Source of the DNA: Pseudomonadota bacterium
Lineage (GTDB): Bacteria; Pseudomonadota; Gammaproteobacteria; Steroidobacterales; Steroidobacteraceae
NCBI GenBank assembly: GCA_016703895.1
Contig: JADJBE010000001.1
Span: forward strand, 874,556 to 938,555
Direction of reading: 5' to 3'
Length of the DNA: 64,000 nucleotides
Shown here: positions 8,581-17,081 of the stretch, piece by piece
Layout of the letters: each line of letters starts with the position of its first letter
Numbering within the stretch: the stretch's first letter is position 1
The notes under the pieces: model-generated
What the model was told of the DNA's origin: nothing
Databases searched by the model: none
The model's input: the letters and a program-made list of their open reading frames with translations, nothing else
Position numbers and translations under genes: made by a program

Positions 8581-8976
8581 CTTGATGGTAGTCGCATCCA
8601 ATTGCAGCGCCAGCGCGAGCGCCATCAACAGCAGCAAGACGAACAGCACAAGCCCCTCCAGCGGCGATACGCGGCGTGCTGCGATGGGCCGGTCGCGCGT
8701 ACGCTTGACGAACGGGTCCACGTCCTTGTCGGCGAGGTCGTTAAATGCGCAACCTGCAGACCGCATGACCACGACGCCTAAGATGAACACGACAAAGACC
8801 AGTGGCCGGGGGCTGCCGTCGGCTGCTATCCAGAGCGACCAGAGTACCGGCCAGAGTAGTAGCCAGGTACCGATAGGGCGGTTCAGTCGGGTGAGCTCGG
8901 CAAAGTAAAACGCGCGCCGACCATAGCGCTCCAAGTCGAGGCGCCAGCCGGCCGAAATCCGTGCGGTCGTGGTCAC
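8065..8976 (-). CDS. ubiA: 4-hydroxybenzoate octaprenyltransferase
   Basis: Membrane prenyltransferase that joins the polyprenyl chain to 4-hydroxybenzoate in ubiquinone synthesis. First aspartate-rich motif NDLADKDVD and the second, DTLYAMVDRDDD, are present among eight or so hydrophobic helices. RLNRPIGTWLLLWP near the N-terminus is diagnostic. The frame reaches a TTG at 9042, but the GTG at 8976 gives 303 aa, close to the usual 290. A TATAAT sits six bases upstream of it. The 3' half overlaps the run-on frame of comF in antisense. Confidence 0.94.
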   Translation of the reverse strand: MTTTARISAGWRLDLERYGRRAFYFAELTRLNRPIGTWLLLWPVLWSLWIAADGSPRPLVFVVFILGVVVMRSAGCAFNDLADKDVDPFVKRTRDRPIAARRVSPLEGLVLFVLLLLMALALALQLDATTIKLSLVGAFFAVTYPFFKRFFPIPQFYLGLAFSWSVPMVFMAQLGAVPRVGWTLFIGAVIWTTAYDTLYAMVDRDDDVKLGVRSSAILFGDMDRVIVAALQAMTLVALYLVGDSMRFGMWYQLGVVGAAVFFVYQQWLIRNRDREGCLRAFFNNNFAGMAVFIGVVLEYTFRT

Positions 8977-8982
8977 GGCCGA

Positions 8983-8988
8983 ATTATA
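8983..8988 (-). promoter_or_regulatory. Candidate -10 element of ubiA
   Basis: Perfect TATAAT on the minus strand, six bases before the GTG at 8976. No convincing -35 lies at the right distance. Its context (CTATAATTCG) and spacing to the start codon are the same as at 2524-2529. Confidence 0.3.
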
Positions 8989-9072
8989 GCTCACGCTCGC
9001 TCCGCGCCCGACAGCCGCCGCACTATCTGCCGCCACTGTCAACGTTTTGGCCGGAGCGGCGTTGCAGGGTTC

Positions 9073-10572
9073 ATGAAAAATCTCACTAAGATCACCGCTA
9101 TTGGTGGCCTGTTTGTACTGGTCGGATGTGGTGGTGGTGGTGGTGCCGGAACACCCTCCCCGCCAGCACCCAGCGCATTGAGTTACCCGTCGCCACAGAC
9201 TTTCACCGTGGGTCGAACCATTATGCCGATCGGTCCTGCCGTCACAGGTTCCGTCGCGAATTACAGCGTGACGCCGACGCTACCCGGCGGGCTCACGCTA
9301 GACGCGACGAGCGGTCAGATCATGGGCACCCCGTCTATTGCGATACCGCAGCAGGTCCACAACATCACTGCACGAAACGCGGCCGGGTCGACCAGCTTCG
9401 CGCTCGCCATCGCCGTTGTGCCTGCGACTCAGGTGACGCTGGAGCCCTTCCGAGCCACTACCATCGGGGTCGGTCAGAGCATCAATGTGTATTGCGTGCG
9501 CCAAGATGGCGGAGCGCAGTTTCCCGACTATGTCGACCCCGCGCTGGTTACCTGGTCGTCTGCAAACCCCGCACTCGTGACTGTGGCCGCAAACGGCGTC
9601 GTGACAGCTTCGCGTGCAGGCGCGACTACCATCACCGCTCAATATCAGTCGTTCGTTCTCGAGCTCGAGGTGCGGGTCAGCGGTATGTTTACCTCGCGGT
9701 CGTTGTCCGTCCCGGGCCAGGGGCTGCGACGCTATTCGGTCTACGAGCCGGCGTTGGGCGACGCCAGCCCGCGACCACTGATGGTCTCGATGCATGGTGG
9801 TGGCGGTAGCGCTCAGCTGCAGGCCGCCATGACGCAAATGGTGGAGCTGGCGGCCGAGCACCAGATGTTGGTCGCATTTGCTGAGGGAACTGGCGCGATT
9901 GCGACGTTCAATGGTGGAGCCTGCTGCGGAACCGCCCAGTCGCAGAATATCGACGATGTCAGCTATGTGCGAGCGGTGATCGATGACATGCAGGGGAGGC
10001 ACAACGTCGATACTGCACGGATTATCGCCAGCGGCTTCTCCAACGGGGGAATCATGGCCTACCGTCTGGCGTGCGCGTTGTCTGATCGCATCACGGGAGC
10101 GTTTGCGGTCGGTGGGGCGTCAGGTCAATTTGATCGGCTTGGCACGCAGTACTACTCATGTATTTCCGCGCGACCCATTCCAGTGCTGCACATTCATGCC
10201 ACTAACGATCGAAACTATCCGTACGAAGGCGGTCGGGGCGACGGGCTGTCAGCTACAGAATACTACTCTGTTGATGCGACCGTTGCCGACTCGATCGCAC
10301 GCAACAACATCACCGCTCAGTCGACGACGGAGCAGGTGTCGGCGACCACGTCCTGCCGCACTTACGAGCGTCCGGCAGATCTCAGTCGGCCCAGCGCTCG
10401 CGTCGCGCTCTGTCGAGTCGATCCACAAGACAACTACGACTCCGTCAGGGGAGTTGTATTCGGCGGCGGACATTCGTGGCCGGGCGGCGTACGGTCGCCG
10501 AGTCCGAACAGCGATGTGCCCTCAGCGGACTTCGATGCGAACGCCTATCTTTGGGGCTTTTTCAATAGGTAG
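9073..10572 (+). CDS. Lipoprotein with Ig-like domains and a PHB-depolymerase-type esterase domain
   Basis: 499 aa, probably exported and lipid-anchored: signal peptide ending in the lipobox LVGC at residues 16-19, then a glycine run. Residues about 35-115 resemble a putative-Ig (He_PIG) domain (LPGGLTLDATSGQIMGTP). About 120-200 resemble a BIG2 domain (VTVAANGVVTASRAGATTIT). From about 225 an alpha/beta hydrolase of the LpqC/poly(3-hydroxybutyrate) depolymerase or feruloyl-esterase type follows: SMHGGGGS oxyanion region, nucleophile GFSNGG near residue 320 and the late His in GGGHSWPGG. Substrate unknown. It stands alone between ubiA and recG, which face away from or towards it. Confidence 0.85.
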   Translation: MKNLTKITAIGGLFVLVGCGGGGGAGTPSPPAPSALSYPSPQTFTVGRTIMPIGPAVTGSVANYSVTPTLPGGLTLDATSGQIMGTPSIAIPQQVHNITARNAAGSTSFALAIAVVPATQVTLEPFRATTIGVGQSINVYCVRQDGGAQFPDYVDPALVTWSSANPALVTVAANGVVTASRAGATTITAQYQSFVLELEVRVSGMFTSRSLSVPGQGLRRYSVYEPALGDASPRPLMVSMHGGGGSAQLQAAMTQMVELAAEHQMLVAFAEGTGAIATFNGGACCGTAQSQNIDDVSYVRAVIDDMQGRHNVDTARIIASGFSNGGIMAYRLACALSDRITGAFAVGGASGQFDRLGTQYYSCISARPIPVLHIHATNDRNYPYEGGRGDGLSATEYYSVDATVADSIARNNITAQSTTEQVSATTSCRTYERPADLSRPSARVALCRVDPQDNYDSVRGVVFGGGHSWPGGVRSPSPNSDVPSADFDANAYLWGFFNR

Positions 10573-10595
10573 CTTGGTAGTTGTAAAGCAGCAGC

Positions 10596-12722
10596 TCAGC
10601 CCACCGAGCCGTAACGTTCGGCGCCGCCAATCCAGCGCGCGATCAGCGGCGCTATGCGCTCGGGATACTTGCTGAGCATCGTCTCAGCTGCCGCCTGCAC
10701 AGCAGGTAACAACAGGGCGTCGCGCACCAAGTCTGCGACGCGCATCTCGGCGAGGCCCGTCTGGCGAGTGCCCAGCAACTCACCGGGCCCGCGCAGCTCC
10801 AGGTCGCGTTGCGCGATCTCGAAGCCGTCATTGCTCTCGCGGATGGCGGCCAGGCGCTCGCGGGCGATCTGCGACAGCGGCGCGCGATAAAGCAACACGC
10901 AACTGCTGTCCAACGAGCCACGTCCAACCCGGCCGCGCAGCTGATGGAGTTGCGAGAGACCCATGCGCTCGGCGTTTTCTATCACCATCAAGGTTGCATT
11001 CGGCACGTCGACGCCAACTTCGATCACGGTCGTCGCGACTAACAGTTGAATCTTGCCAGCCTTGAACTCCTGCATCGCACGTTCCTTGGCGCGCGCGGGC
11101 ATACGGCCATGGACCAGCGCCACGCGCACCTCCGGCAGCGCCTCGGTAAGCTGCCGAGCGGTCTCTTCAGCGGCTTGGTAGTGTAGTTCCTCGGATTCCT
11201 CGATCAACGGGCATACCCAGTAGCACTGGCGTCCTTGGCGCACTTGCTCGTTGATACGCATGACCACTTGGTCGCGGCGCGTGTCTTGCACAACGACCGT
11301 CTTGACGGGTGTGCGACCTGGCGGCAGCTCATCGATCACCGACACGTCGAGATCAGCGTAGGCGGTCATCGCGAGGGTGCGGGGGATCGGTGTCGCCGTC
11401 ATGATCAGTTGGTGCGGCACACGTCCGTCGCGCACACCTTTTTCGTTCAACTGCAGGCGCTGTTGCACGCCGAAGCGGTGCTGCTCGTCGACGATTGTGA
11501 GTGCCAAGGATTGAAACGCCACACCCTGCTGAAACAGGGTGTGGGTGCCGACGATCAATTTGATCTCGCCGCTGGCGATCGCTTCGAGTGCACTCCGCCG
11601 TGTGCGTGCCGGCTGCGAACCGGTCAGGAGCGCAACCGGCAGTCCCAATGGTCGAAACCAGCCGTCGAAATTGCGCGCGTGCTGCTCGGCTAACAGTTCG
11701 GTCGGGGCCATCAAGGCTGCTTGCAAGCCGCAGCCGACGGCTCGCGCTGCCGCTGCCGCTGCGATCACGGTTTTGCCGCAGCCGACGTCGCCCTGCACCA
11801 GCCGCGCCATCGGTCGTTCGGCGTCGAGGTCCCGTGCCACTTCTGTCAATGCGCGTCGTTGCGCCCCGGTCAACTGAAACGGCAGCGACGCCACGAACTG
11901 CTGCGTCCGTTGCTCGCCGTCTCGCAGGGACCATGCGTGTTCGCTGCGGCTGGTCTGCCGCAGCAGCCGCAAAGCGAGCTGATGGGCTAACAATTCCTCG
12001 AACGCCAGCCGTTGTTGCGCTGGATGACGGCCGCTGGTCAGTGCCGTGAGCGAGATATCCTTCGGCGGACGGTGCAATATCTCGAGCGCAGTGCGCAGGT
12101 CCGGTAACGCCTCACCGTCGGCCGCGTTTTCGGTGGCCAGCAGTTCAGACGGTAGCCAGTCCCTTACACCGTCGCGGTCGAGTTCTCGCAAGGCCTGCAT
12201 GATCAATGCACGCAAGCGTCCCTGCGGGATACCCTCGGTAGTGGGATAGATGGGTGTTAGCGCTTCCTCGAGGGCTTCGGGTTCGGCCGCGACGCGCCGG
12301 TATTCTGGGTGCACGATCTCGAGGCCCATTGGCCCGCGGCGCACCTCACCGAAGCAACGCAGGCGTACACCGCGCGCGAGATTGTTCTGTTGCGCCGTGG
12401 AAAAATAAAAGAAACGCAGCGTCAGAAAACCCGAGCCGTCGGCGATCTTGCACAGCAACTGGCGCCGCCGCCGGTAGGTGACCTCGGTGAGCTGTATCTC
12501 GCCTTCCACCACAGCGCGTCGCCCCGGCACCAGCGCACCGATTGGCTCGACGTGGGTGCGGTCTTCATAGCGAGCAGGCAGCAGGAACAGCAGGTCCTGT
12601 ACCCGTTCGATACCTAACTTGCCGAGCTTCTCCGCCAGTGCCGGACCAACGCCGTGCAGCGTCGCAATCGCTTGTCGCTCGGCGTGCGGCGTCGCGACAC
12701 TACCTGCGCGAGCTTCACGCAA
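10596..12722 (-). CDS. recG: ATP-dependent DNA helicase RecG
   Basis: Branch-migrating helicase for stalled forks and recombination intermediates. 708 aa: N-terminal wedge/OB region, Walker A QGDVGCGKT near residue 315, box II DEQH in IVDEQHRFGV, motif III TATPIPRTLA, and C-terminal LRGRVGRG and LELRGPGELLGTRQTG, both typical of RecG. The only sensible start is a TTG at 12722, which overlaps the ridA stop by eight bases and so implies coupling. It is last in a spoT-ridA-recG minus-strand run. Confidence 0.96.
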   Translation of the reverse strand: MREARAGSVATPHAERQAIATLHGVGPALAEKLGKLGIERVQDLLFLLPARYEDRTHVEPIGALVPGRRAVVEGEIQLTEVTYRRRRQLLCKIADGSGFLTLRFFYFSTAQQNNLARGVRLRCFGEVRRGPMGLEIVHPEYRRVAAEPEALEEALTPIYPTTEGIPQGRLRALIMQALRELDRDGVRDWLPSELLATENAADGEALPDLRTALEILHRPPKDISLTALTSGRHPAQQRLAFEELLAHQLALRLLRQTSRSEHAWSLRDGEQRTQQFVASLPFQLTGAQRRALTEVARDLDAERPMARLVQGDVGCGKTVIAAAAAARAVGCGLQAALMAPTELLAEQHARNFDGWFRPLGLPVALLTGSQPARTRRSALEAIASGEIKLIVGTHTLFQQGVAFQSLALTIVDEQHRFGVQQRLQLNEKGVRDGRVPHQLIMTATPIPRTLAMTAYADLDVSVIDELPPGRTPVKTVVVQDTRRDQVVMRINEQVRQGRQCYWVCPLIEESEELHYQAAEETARQLTEALPEVRVALVHGRMPARAKERAMQEFKAGKIQLLVATTVIEVGVDVPNATLMVIENAERMGLSQLHQLRGRVGRGSLDSSCVLLYRAPLSQIARERLAAIRESNDGFEIAQRDLELRGPGELLGTRQTGLAEMRVADLVRDALLLPAVQAAAETMLSKYPERIAPLIARWIGGAERYGSVG

Positions 12723-13104
12723 GGCTCAGCACGCACTCCACCTCGACGCGCGCGTTGCGCGGCAATGCGGCAACCGCAAACGTTGAGCGCGCCGGATATG
12801 GCTCGCTGAAATACTGCGCCATGATCTCGTTGACCTTGGGAAAGTCGTTGATGTCGACGAGGAAGATTGTCACCTTGCAGATATGCGCCAGTGAGCCGCC
12901 AGCCGCTGCCACCACCGCCTTGATGTTCTCGAACACGCGCCGCGCTTCTGGTTCCACGCCGCCGGCAACGAGTTCCATCGCTCTTGGGTCAAAGCCGAGC
13001 TGACCCGACAGATAAACCGTGTCGCCGACCCGCACCGCCTGCGAATACGGCCCGATCGCACGCGGTGCGGCCTCGGTCTTGATGGTTTGGCGAGTCTGGG
13101 TCAT
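12715..13104 (-). CDS. ridA: RidA family enamine/imine deaminase
   Basis: Hydrolyses reactive enamine and imine intermediates released by PLP enzymes. 129 aa with the family pattern: AIGPYSQAVRVGDTVYLSGQLG near the start (IGPYSQA is diagnostic), active-site Arg in NARVEVECV, and Glu near the end. It lies between spoT (13 bases upstream) and recG (8-base overlap), the common spoT-ridA-recG order. Confidence 0.95.
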   Translation of the reverse strand: MTQTRQTIKTEAAPRAIGPYSQAVRVGDTVYLSGQLGFDPRAMELVAGGVEPEARRVFENIKAVVAAAGGSLAHICKVTIFLVDINDFPKVNEIMAQYFSEPYPARSTFAVAALPRNARVEVECVLSLA

Positions 13105-13116
13105 ATGGCGGCTCCT

Positions 13117-15297
13117 CTAGTCTGAATGCCCGTGAGTGGCGATTGTACGGTAAACACGCAGCACTTCCGGCATTCGACGGATCACGCGGATGATGCGCGC
13201 CAGATGCTTTCGATCGGTGACCTTCAGCTCGAAGGTCAACGACGAGGTTTCGGCGTCGCGCTCTTCCAGTGAGACGCGCTCGATATTGGTGTCGTTGCCG
13301 GCGACGGCTGCAGCCACCGCCGCGAGCACGCCCATCTTGTTAGCGACCTCGATGCGGATTTCGGAGCTGAAGTAACGGTCGGCCGAGGGCTGCCAGGACA
13401 CGGGCAGCCAATTCTCCGGGTGTTTCCGATAGTCGTCGACGTTGGCGCAGTCTTCCCGGTGTACGACGACGCCGCGACCGGCAGAGAGAAACGCGAAGAT
13501 GGCATCGCCTGGTATCGGGAAGCAGCAGCGCGCGTAACTCACCAGCAGCCCCTCGGTGCCAGCGATCGCAAGCGGTGCAGCGGCCGCCGCGCCAACTTCG
13601 TTGCCGCCGCTGCCGACGGCAGGTAGCAATCGCCGCGCAACCAACGGTGCTAGACGCTCGCCAAGACCAACCTTCTCATACAGCTCGTCACGGTCCGCCA
13701 TGCCGAGCTCGGCAATGGCCGCAGCCATGACGTCGGCGTGAATCTTGTCGGTGGACAGGTTGAATTCGCCCAGCGCCTGATTGATAAGTCGTGAGCCAAG
13801 CTCGATCGCTTCGCGGCGATGCAACCCCTTCAGATACTGCCGAATCGCGGCTCTGGCCTTCGCCGTCACCACAAAGTTGACCCAGCCGGGATTCGGCTTG
13901 GCGCCTTTCGCGGTCATGATTTCGACGGTCTGCCCGTTGCGCAATGGTGTTCTGAGTGGCGTCAGGCGACGGTCCACCTTGGCGGCAACACAGCGGTTAC
14001 CCACATCCGTGTGCACGGCATAGGCGAAGTCGACCACTGTCGCAGCGCGCGGTAAGCGCAGGATCTCGCCCTTGGGCGTGAATACGTAGACCTTATCCGG
14101 AAACAAGTCGATCCGCACGCTCTCGAGAAATTCTTCCGAGTTGCCCGATTCCTGCATCAGCATCAGATTGGCTAACCACTCGCGCGCGCGGTCCTGCTGG
14201 ACCGAATCGAGGTTGTCGCCGCCCTTGTACTTCCAGTGGGCTGCGATACCCGCTTCGGCCACCTGATGCATATCGCCGGTACGCAACTGCACCTCGATCG
14301 GTATGCTGTTAGGGCCAAACAGTGTTGTATGTAACGACTGATAACCGTTGACACGGGGTATTGCAATATAGTCCTTGAATCGACCAGGCATCGGTTTGTA
14401 GCAGGCGTGCACCACGCCGAGTGCTCGATAACAGGTGTCCGCGTCGGCGACCACGACGCGCAGCCCATACACGTCGACAATGTCCCCGAGCGACGCGCTC
14501 TTGCGGAGCATCTTGCTGTAGATGCTGTAGAGATGCTTCTCACGTGTCTGCACTTCGGCGCCGATGCCCGCTCGCTCGAGACTAGAGCGCAGGTTGTTAG
14601 CGATCTTGCCGAGGAATTCCTTTTGATTGCCGCGGGCGCGCTGCAGCGCCTTCTCGAGTACGCGGTAACGGTGCGGGTACAGCGAGCGAAAGCCCAGATC
14701 CTCGAGCTCGAGCTTGAGGCCATACAGACCCAGACGTTCCGCGATCGGGGCGTATATCTCGAGCGTCTCGCGTGCATTCGCGCGGCGCCGCGCAGGCGTC
14801 TTGGCCGCCAGCGTGCGCATGTTGTGTAGACGGTCGGCGAGTTTGACCAGAATGACGCGCAGATCGCGCACCATCGCGAGCACCATCTTGCGGAAGGACT
14901 CCGCCTGAGCCTCTTCGCGCGAGCGGAACTCGATCTGATCGAGCTTGGTGACGCCGTCGACTATCTCCGCCACCGGCTCGCCAAACTTCGCGGCCAGCTC
15001 CTGCTTGGAGATCGGCGTGTCTTCGATGACGTCGTGAAGGATCGCCGCAATGATGGTGTCGGGGTCGAGACGCAAGTCCGCCAGGACCTGCGCTGCCGCG
15101 AGCGGATGCGCGATATACGGCTCGCCGGATTGTCGCTTCTGGCCTTTGTGCGCCGAGGCGCCAAACTCGGCTGCCGCGCGGATCCGCTCTACCTGCTCGG
15201 CTGGCAGGTAGGAATCGACGCTATTCAGTAACTCGCGTAGCCCCGGGTTGCGGCGAGCAGCGGGTAGGAGATTGAGCAACGACGACGCATAGTCCAT
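13117..15297 (-). CDS. spoT: Bifunctional (p)ppGpp synthetase/hydrolase
   Basis: Makes and degrades the stringent-response alarmone. 726 aa: HD hydrolase domain with HPLAAAQVLADL and HDVIEDT near residues 60-90, synthetase domain with YGLRVVVADADTCYRALG and RVNGYQSLHTT (about 275-330), TGS domain (YVFTPKGEILRLPRAATVVDFAY) near 405, and a C-terminal ACT domain. The intact HDxxED in the hydrolase half favours SpoT over RelA, as does location beside rpoZ. Confidence 0.96.
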   Translation of the reverse strand: MDYASSLLNLLPAARRNPGLRELLNSVDSYLPAEQVERIRAAAEFGASAHKGQKRQSGEPYIAHPLAAAQVLADLRLDPDTIIAAILHDVIEDTPISKQELAAKFGEPVAEIVDGVTKLDQIEFRSREEAQAESFRKMVLAMVRDLRVILVKLADRLHNMRTLAAKTPARRRANARETLEIYAPIAERLGLYGLKLELEDLGFRSLYPHRYRVLEKALQRARGNQKEFLGKIANNLRSSLERAGIGAEVQTREKHLYSIYSKMLRKSASLGDIVDVYGLRVVVADADTCYRALGVVHACYKPMPGRFKDYIAIPRVNGYQSLHTTLFGPNSIPIEVQLRTGDMHQVAEAGIAAHWKYKGGDNLDSVQQDRAREWLANLMLMQESGNSEEFLESVRIDLFPDKVYVFTPKGEILRLPRAATVVDFAYAVHTDVGNRCVAAKVDRRLTPLRTPLRNGQTVEIMTAKGAKPNPGWVNFVVTAKARAAIRQYLKGLHRREAIELGSRLINQALGEFNLSTDKIHADVMAAAIAELGMADRDELYEKVGLGERLAPLVARRLLPAVGSGGNEVGAAAAAPLAIAGTEGLLVSYARCCFPIPGDAIFAFLSAGRGVVVHREDCANVDDYRKHPENWLPVSWQPSADRYFSSEIRIEVANKMGVLAAVAAAVAGNDTNIERVSLEERDAETSSLTFELKVTDRKHLARIIRVIRRMPEVLRVYRTIATHGHSD

Positions 15298-15324
15298 AAC
15301 GCCACGGCTGCCTCACTCAAGAAC

Positions 15325-15621
15325 CTAGTCCAGGTCGCGATCGCCGCCCATGCCGAACTGCGGGGCCCGGAACATCGCCTGATGGTCCATCTCGGGCTGC
15401 GGTTCCTCCGGCGGCGGTGGCTCCGGCTCGTTCAGCATCTCAGGCGTAATGTTGCCTTCGGCGATCTCGCGCAGCGCAACGACTGTGGGCTTGTCGTTCT
15501 CCCAAGGCACAGTGGCTTCGGCGCCATTGGCCAGGCGCCGCGCGCGGGCAGCCCCCAAAAGGACCAACTGGAAGATGTTTTCGACGTGCGGGAGGCAGTC
15601 TTCGACGGTGATGCGAGCCAT
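15325..15621 (-). CDS. rpoZ: RNA polymerase omega subunit
   Basis: Small subunit that helps assemble beta-prime and contributes to ppGpp binding. 98 aa starting MARITVEDCL, with the conserved FQLVLLGAARARRLANG and the KPTVVALREIAEG segment. The C-terminus is acidic and proline-rich (EPEPPPPEEPQPE), a common variable tail. The open frame extends far upstream, but the ATG at 15621 is the family start. It is 27 bases ahead of spoT. Confidence 0.96.
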   Translation of the reverse strand: MARITVEDCLPHVENIFQLVLLGAARARRLANGAEATVPWENDKPTVVALREIAEGNITPEMLNEPEPPPPEEPQPEMDHQAMFRAPQFGMGGDRDLD

Positions 15622-15655
15622 AAATGTTGCGGTGCCCTGTGAAGGAACGGACGGA

Positions 15656-15671
15656 TGCCGACGAGTCGGCA
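15656..15671. promoter_or_regulatory. Perfect inverted repeat upstream of rpoZ
   Basis: TGCCGAC, two bases, GTCGGCA: a perfect 7-bp inverted repeat 35 bases upstream of the rpoZ start, in the gap between rpoZ and the divergent small gene at 15800. It could be an operator or a short hairpin; no T-run follows. Function unknown. Confidence 0.35.
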
Positions 15672-15799
15672 CAATAACCCTAAAGCTTACGCAGTTGGCG
15701 CGCTGGAAGCCAGCGATTGAGGCGACCGCGGCTTCTGCACCCGAGGCTGGCAAGCACCGCATGCTATTGTGCCGTGCCAAACCAGCCCCGACTAATCTT

Positions 15800-16009
15800 A
15801 TGACCGCCAGGACCGCCAGGACCGCCAGCGAATCCGCCGAACTTGCCGGCTTCGACATGAGTCTGGTCGAGGAGAGCCTGCGCTGCACCTACGAGCAGCG
15901 GGCGCAGCAACACCAGGCTGCGTTGGATCTGGCGCTGGAAATGGAAAGAATCGGGCAGCAGCTTCGTGACCGACCTGAATCGACTTCTTCAAGTCCTTCG
16001 CAACGCTGA
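15800..16009 (+). CDS. Small protein upstream of and overlapping the nucleotidyltransferase
   Basis: 69-residue frame: an Arg/Thr/Ala-repetitive start (three copies of a 9-base unit, ACCGCCAGG), then SLVEESLRCTYEQRAQQHQ and a Leu/Glu/Arg helical stretch (ALDLALEMERIGQQLRDRPE). That helical pattern resembles small proteins often found just ahead of nucleotidyltransferase genes. It overlaps the next gene by 44 bases in another frame. An internal ATG at 15857 is an alternative start. It could be the antitoxin-like partner of the downstream gene; function is not established. Confidence 0.6.
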   Translation: MTARTARTASESAELAGFDMSLVEESLRCTYEQRAQQHQAALDLALEMERIGQQLRDRPESTSSSPSQR

Positions 16010-16445
16010 AATCGAGTTTGTCATCGTTGGCGGCTTTGCAGCCATGTTGCACGGCTCCGCGCTGCTCACACGTGATTTAGACGTTTGCGCGCTATTGACG
16101 CCGGAAAATGTCGACAAGCTACGGCACGTGCTGCGGGAGTTTCACCCAATCCATCGCATGACGCCGCAACGGTTGCCGTTCTTGGGTAATCCAGAGCCTG
16201 GAGTCAGTTTGCATAACCTCTATTTGCAAACCGACCTGGGGCCTTTGGACATCCTGAGTTCAATCACGGGCGTTGGTGACTATGGGCGAGTCCTTGAGAC
16301 GTCGATTGAGATCGATTTGTTTGGCGAGCGAGTAAGGGTTATTTCGATCGACGAGTTGTTGAAGTCCAAGGAGGCGCTCGGCCGGGAAAAGGACCGGCTG
16401 GCTGCGAAAGAGCTGCGCGCGATAATCCAAAAAGGGCGGCCCTGA
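15966..16445 (+). CDS. Nucleotidyltransferase of the AbiEii/DUF6036-like type
   Basis: 159 aa with the minimal nucleotidyltransferase core: FVIVGGFAAMLHG at residues 18-30, then TRDLDVCALL, the D-x-D metal site. A C-terminal Lys/Arg-rich helix (SIDELLKSKEALGREKDRLAAKEL) is typical of AbiEii-like toxins and housekeeping relatives. Starts at a GTG inside the preceding small gene, so the pair is coupled. The pair lies on the plus strand between rpoZ and gmk, which are normally adjacent on the other strand; this suggests insertion of an accessory module. Toxin activity is inference. Confidence 0.75.
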   Translation: MTDLNRLLQVLRNAEIEFVIVGGFAAMLHGSALLTRDLDVCALLTPENVDKLRHVLREFHPIHRMTPQRLPFLGNPEPGVSLHNLYLQTDLGPLDILSSITGVGDYGRVLETSIEIDLFGERVRVISIDELLKSKEALGREKDRLAAKELRAIIQKGRP

Positions 16446-16463
16446 TGTGACCAATTCGCCGTG

Positions 16464-17081
16464 CTATTGCTTCGGCAATAGTTCGCGAGTCAGCGCCGCA
16501 AGCTTTGGTCGATCTGCGCGGTAGTCACTACCGTCGCCATGCAGTACGGCGAGCAGCTGCTCAGTGGCACTAGCAAAGTCGTCATTCACGATGACGTAGT
16601 CAAACTCGCGGTAGTGCGACATATCGTCCTCAGCGTCGCGCAGCCGCCGCGCGATCACCGCGTCGCTGTCCGTGCGCCGTTGTCGCAGTCGCTGTTCCAA
16701 GGCTGCGCGAGATGGCGGCAGGATGAAGATGCTGCGGCAGTCCGGCTGCGCAGCACGGACCTGCCGGGCACCCTGCCAGTCGATTTCGAGCAGCACGTCT
16801 TGACCCGCCGCGCGCAAACGCTCCACAGGCTCGCGCGCCGTACCGTAGTAGTTATCGAACACTTGAGCGTACTCGAGAAACTGCTCGGCCGCGATCAGGC
16901 GCTGAAATTCCTCGACGCTGACAAAGTAGTACTCGCGCCCGTGCTGCTCGTTGGGTCGCTGCGAGCGGGTGGTGTGCGAGATTGAGAAGCGCAGCTTTGG
17001 CTCACGCTCCACTACTGCGCTCACCAAGCTGGTCTTGCCGGCGCCTGAGGGCGCAGCGATGATGAACAACGCGCCGCTCAT
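16464..17081 (-). CDS. gmk: Guanylate kinase
   Basis: Phosphorylates GMP to GDP. 205 aa with the P-loop APSGAGKTS at residues 9-17, RFSISHTTRSQRPNEQHG (GMP-binding) and YYFVSVEEFQ, all canonical. The ATG overlaps the yicC stop (ATGA). A CTATTGC-TTCG-GCAATAG hairpin overlaps its own stop codon at 16464-16481. Confidence 0.97.
   Translation of the reverse strand: MSGALFIIAAPSGAGKTSLVSAVVEREPKLRFSISHTTRSQRPNEQHGREYYFVSVEEFQRLIAAEQFLEYAQVFDNYYGTAREPVERLRAAGQDVLLEIDWQGARQVRAAQPDCRSIFILPPSRAALEQRLRQRRTDSDAVIARRLRDAEDDMSHYREFDYVIVNDDFASATEQLLAVLHGDGSDYRADRPKLAALTRELLPKQ

Noticed and set aside
9126..9145. GTG/GGT trinucleotide run in the lipoprotein gene as a phase-variable repeat
   Set aside because: Length changes would stay in frame and only alter a glycine linker.
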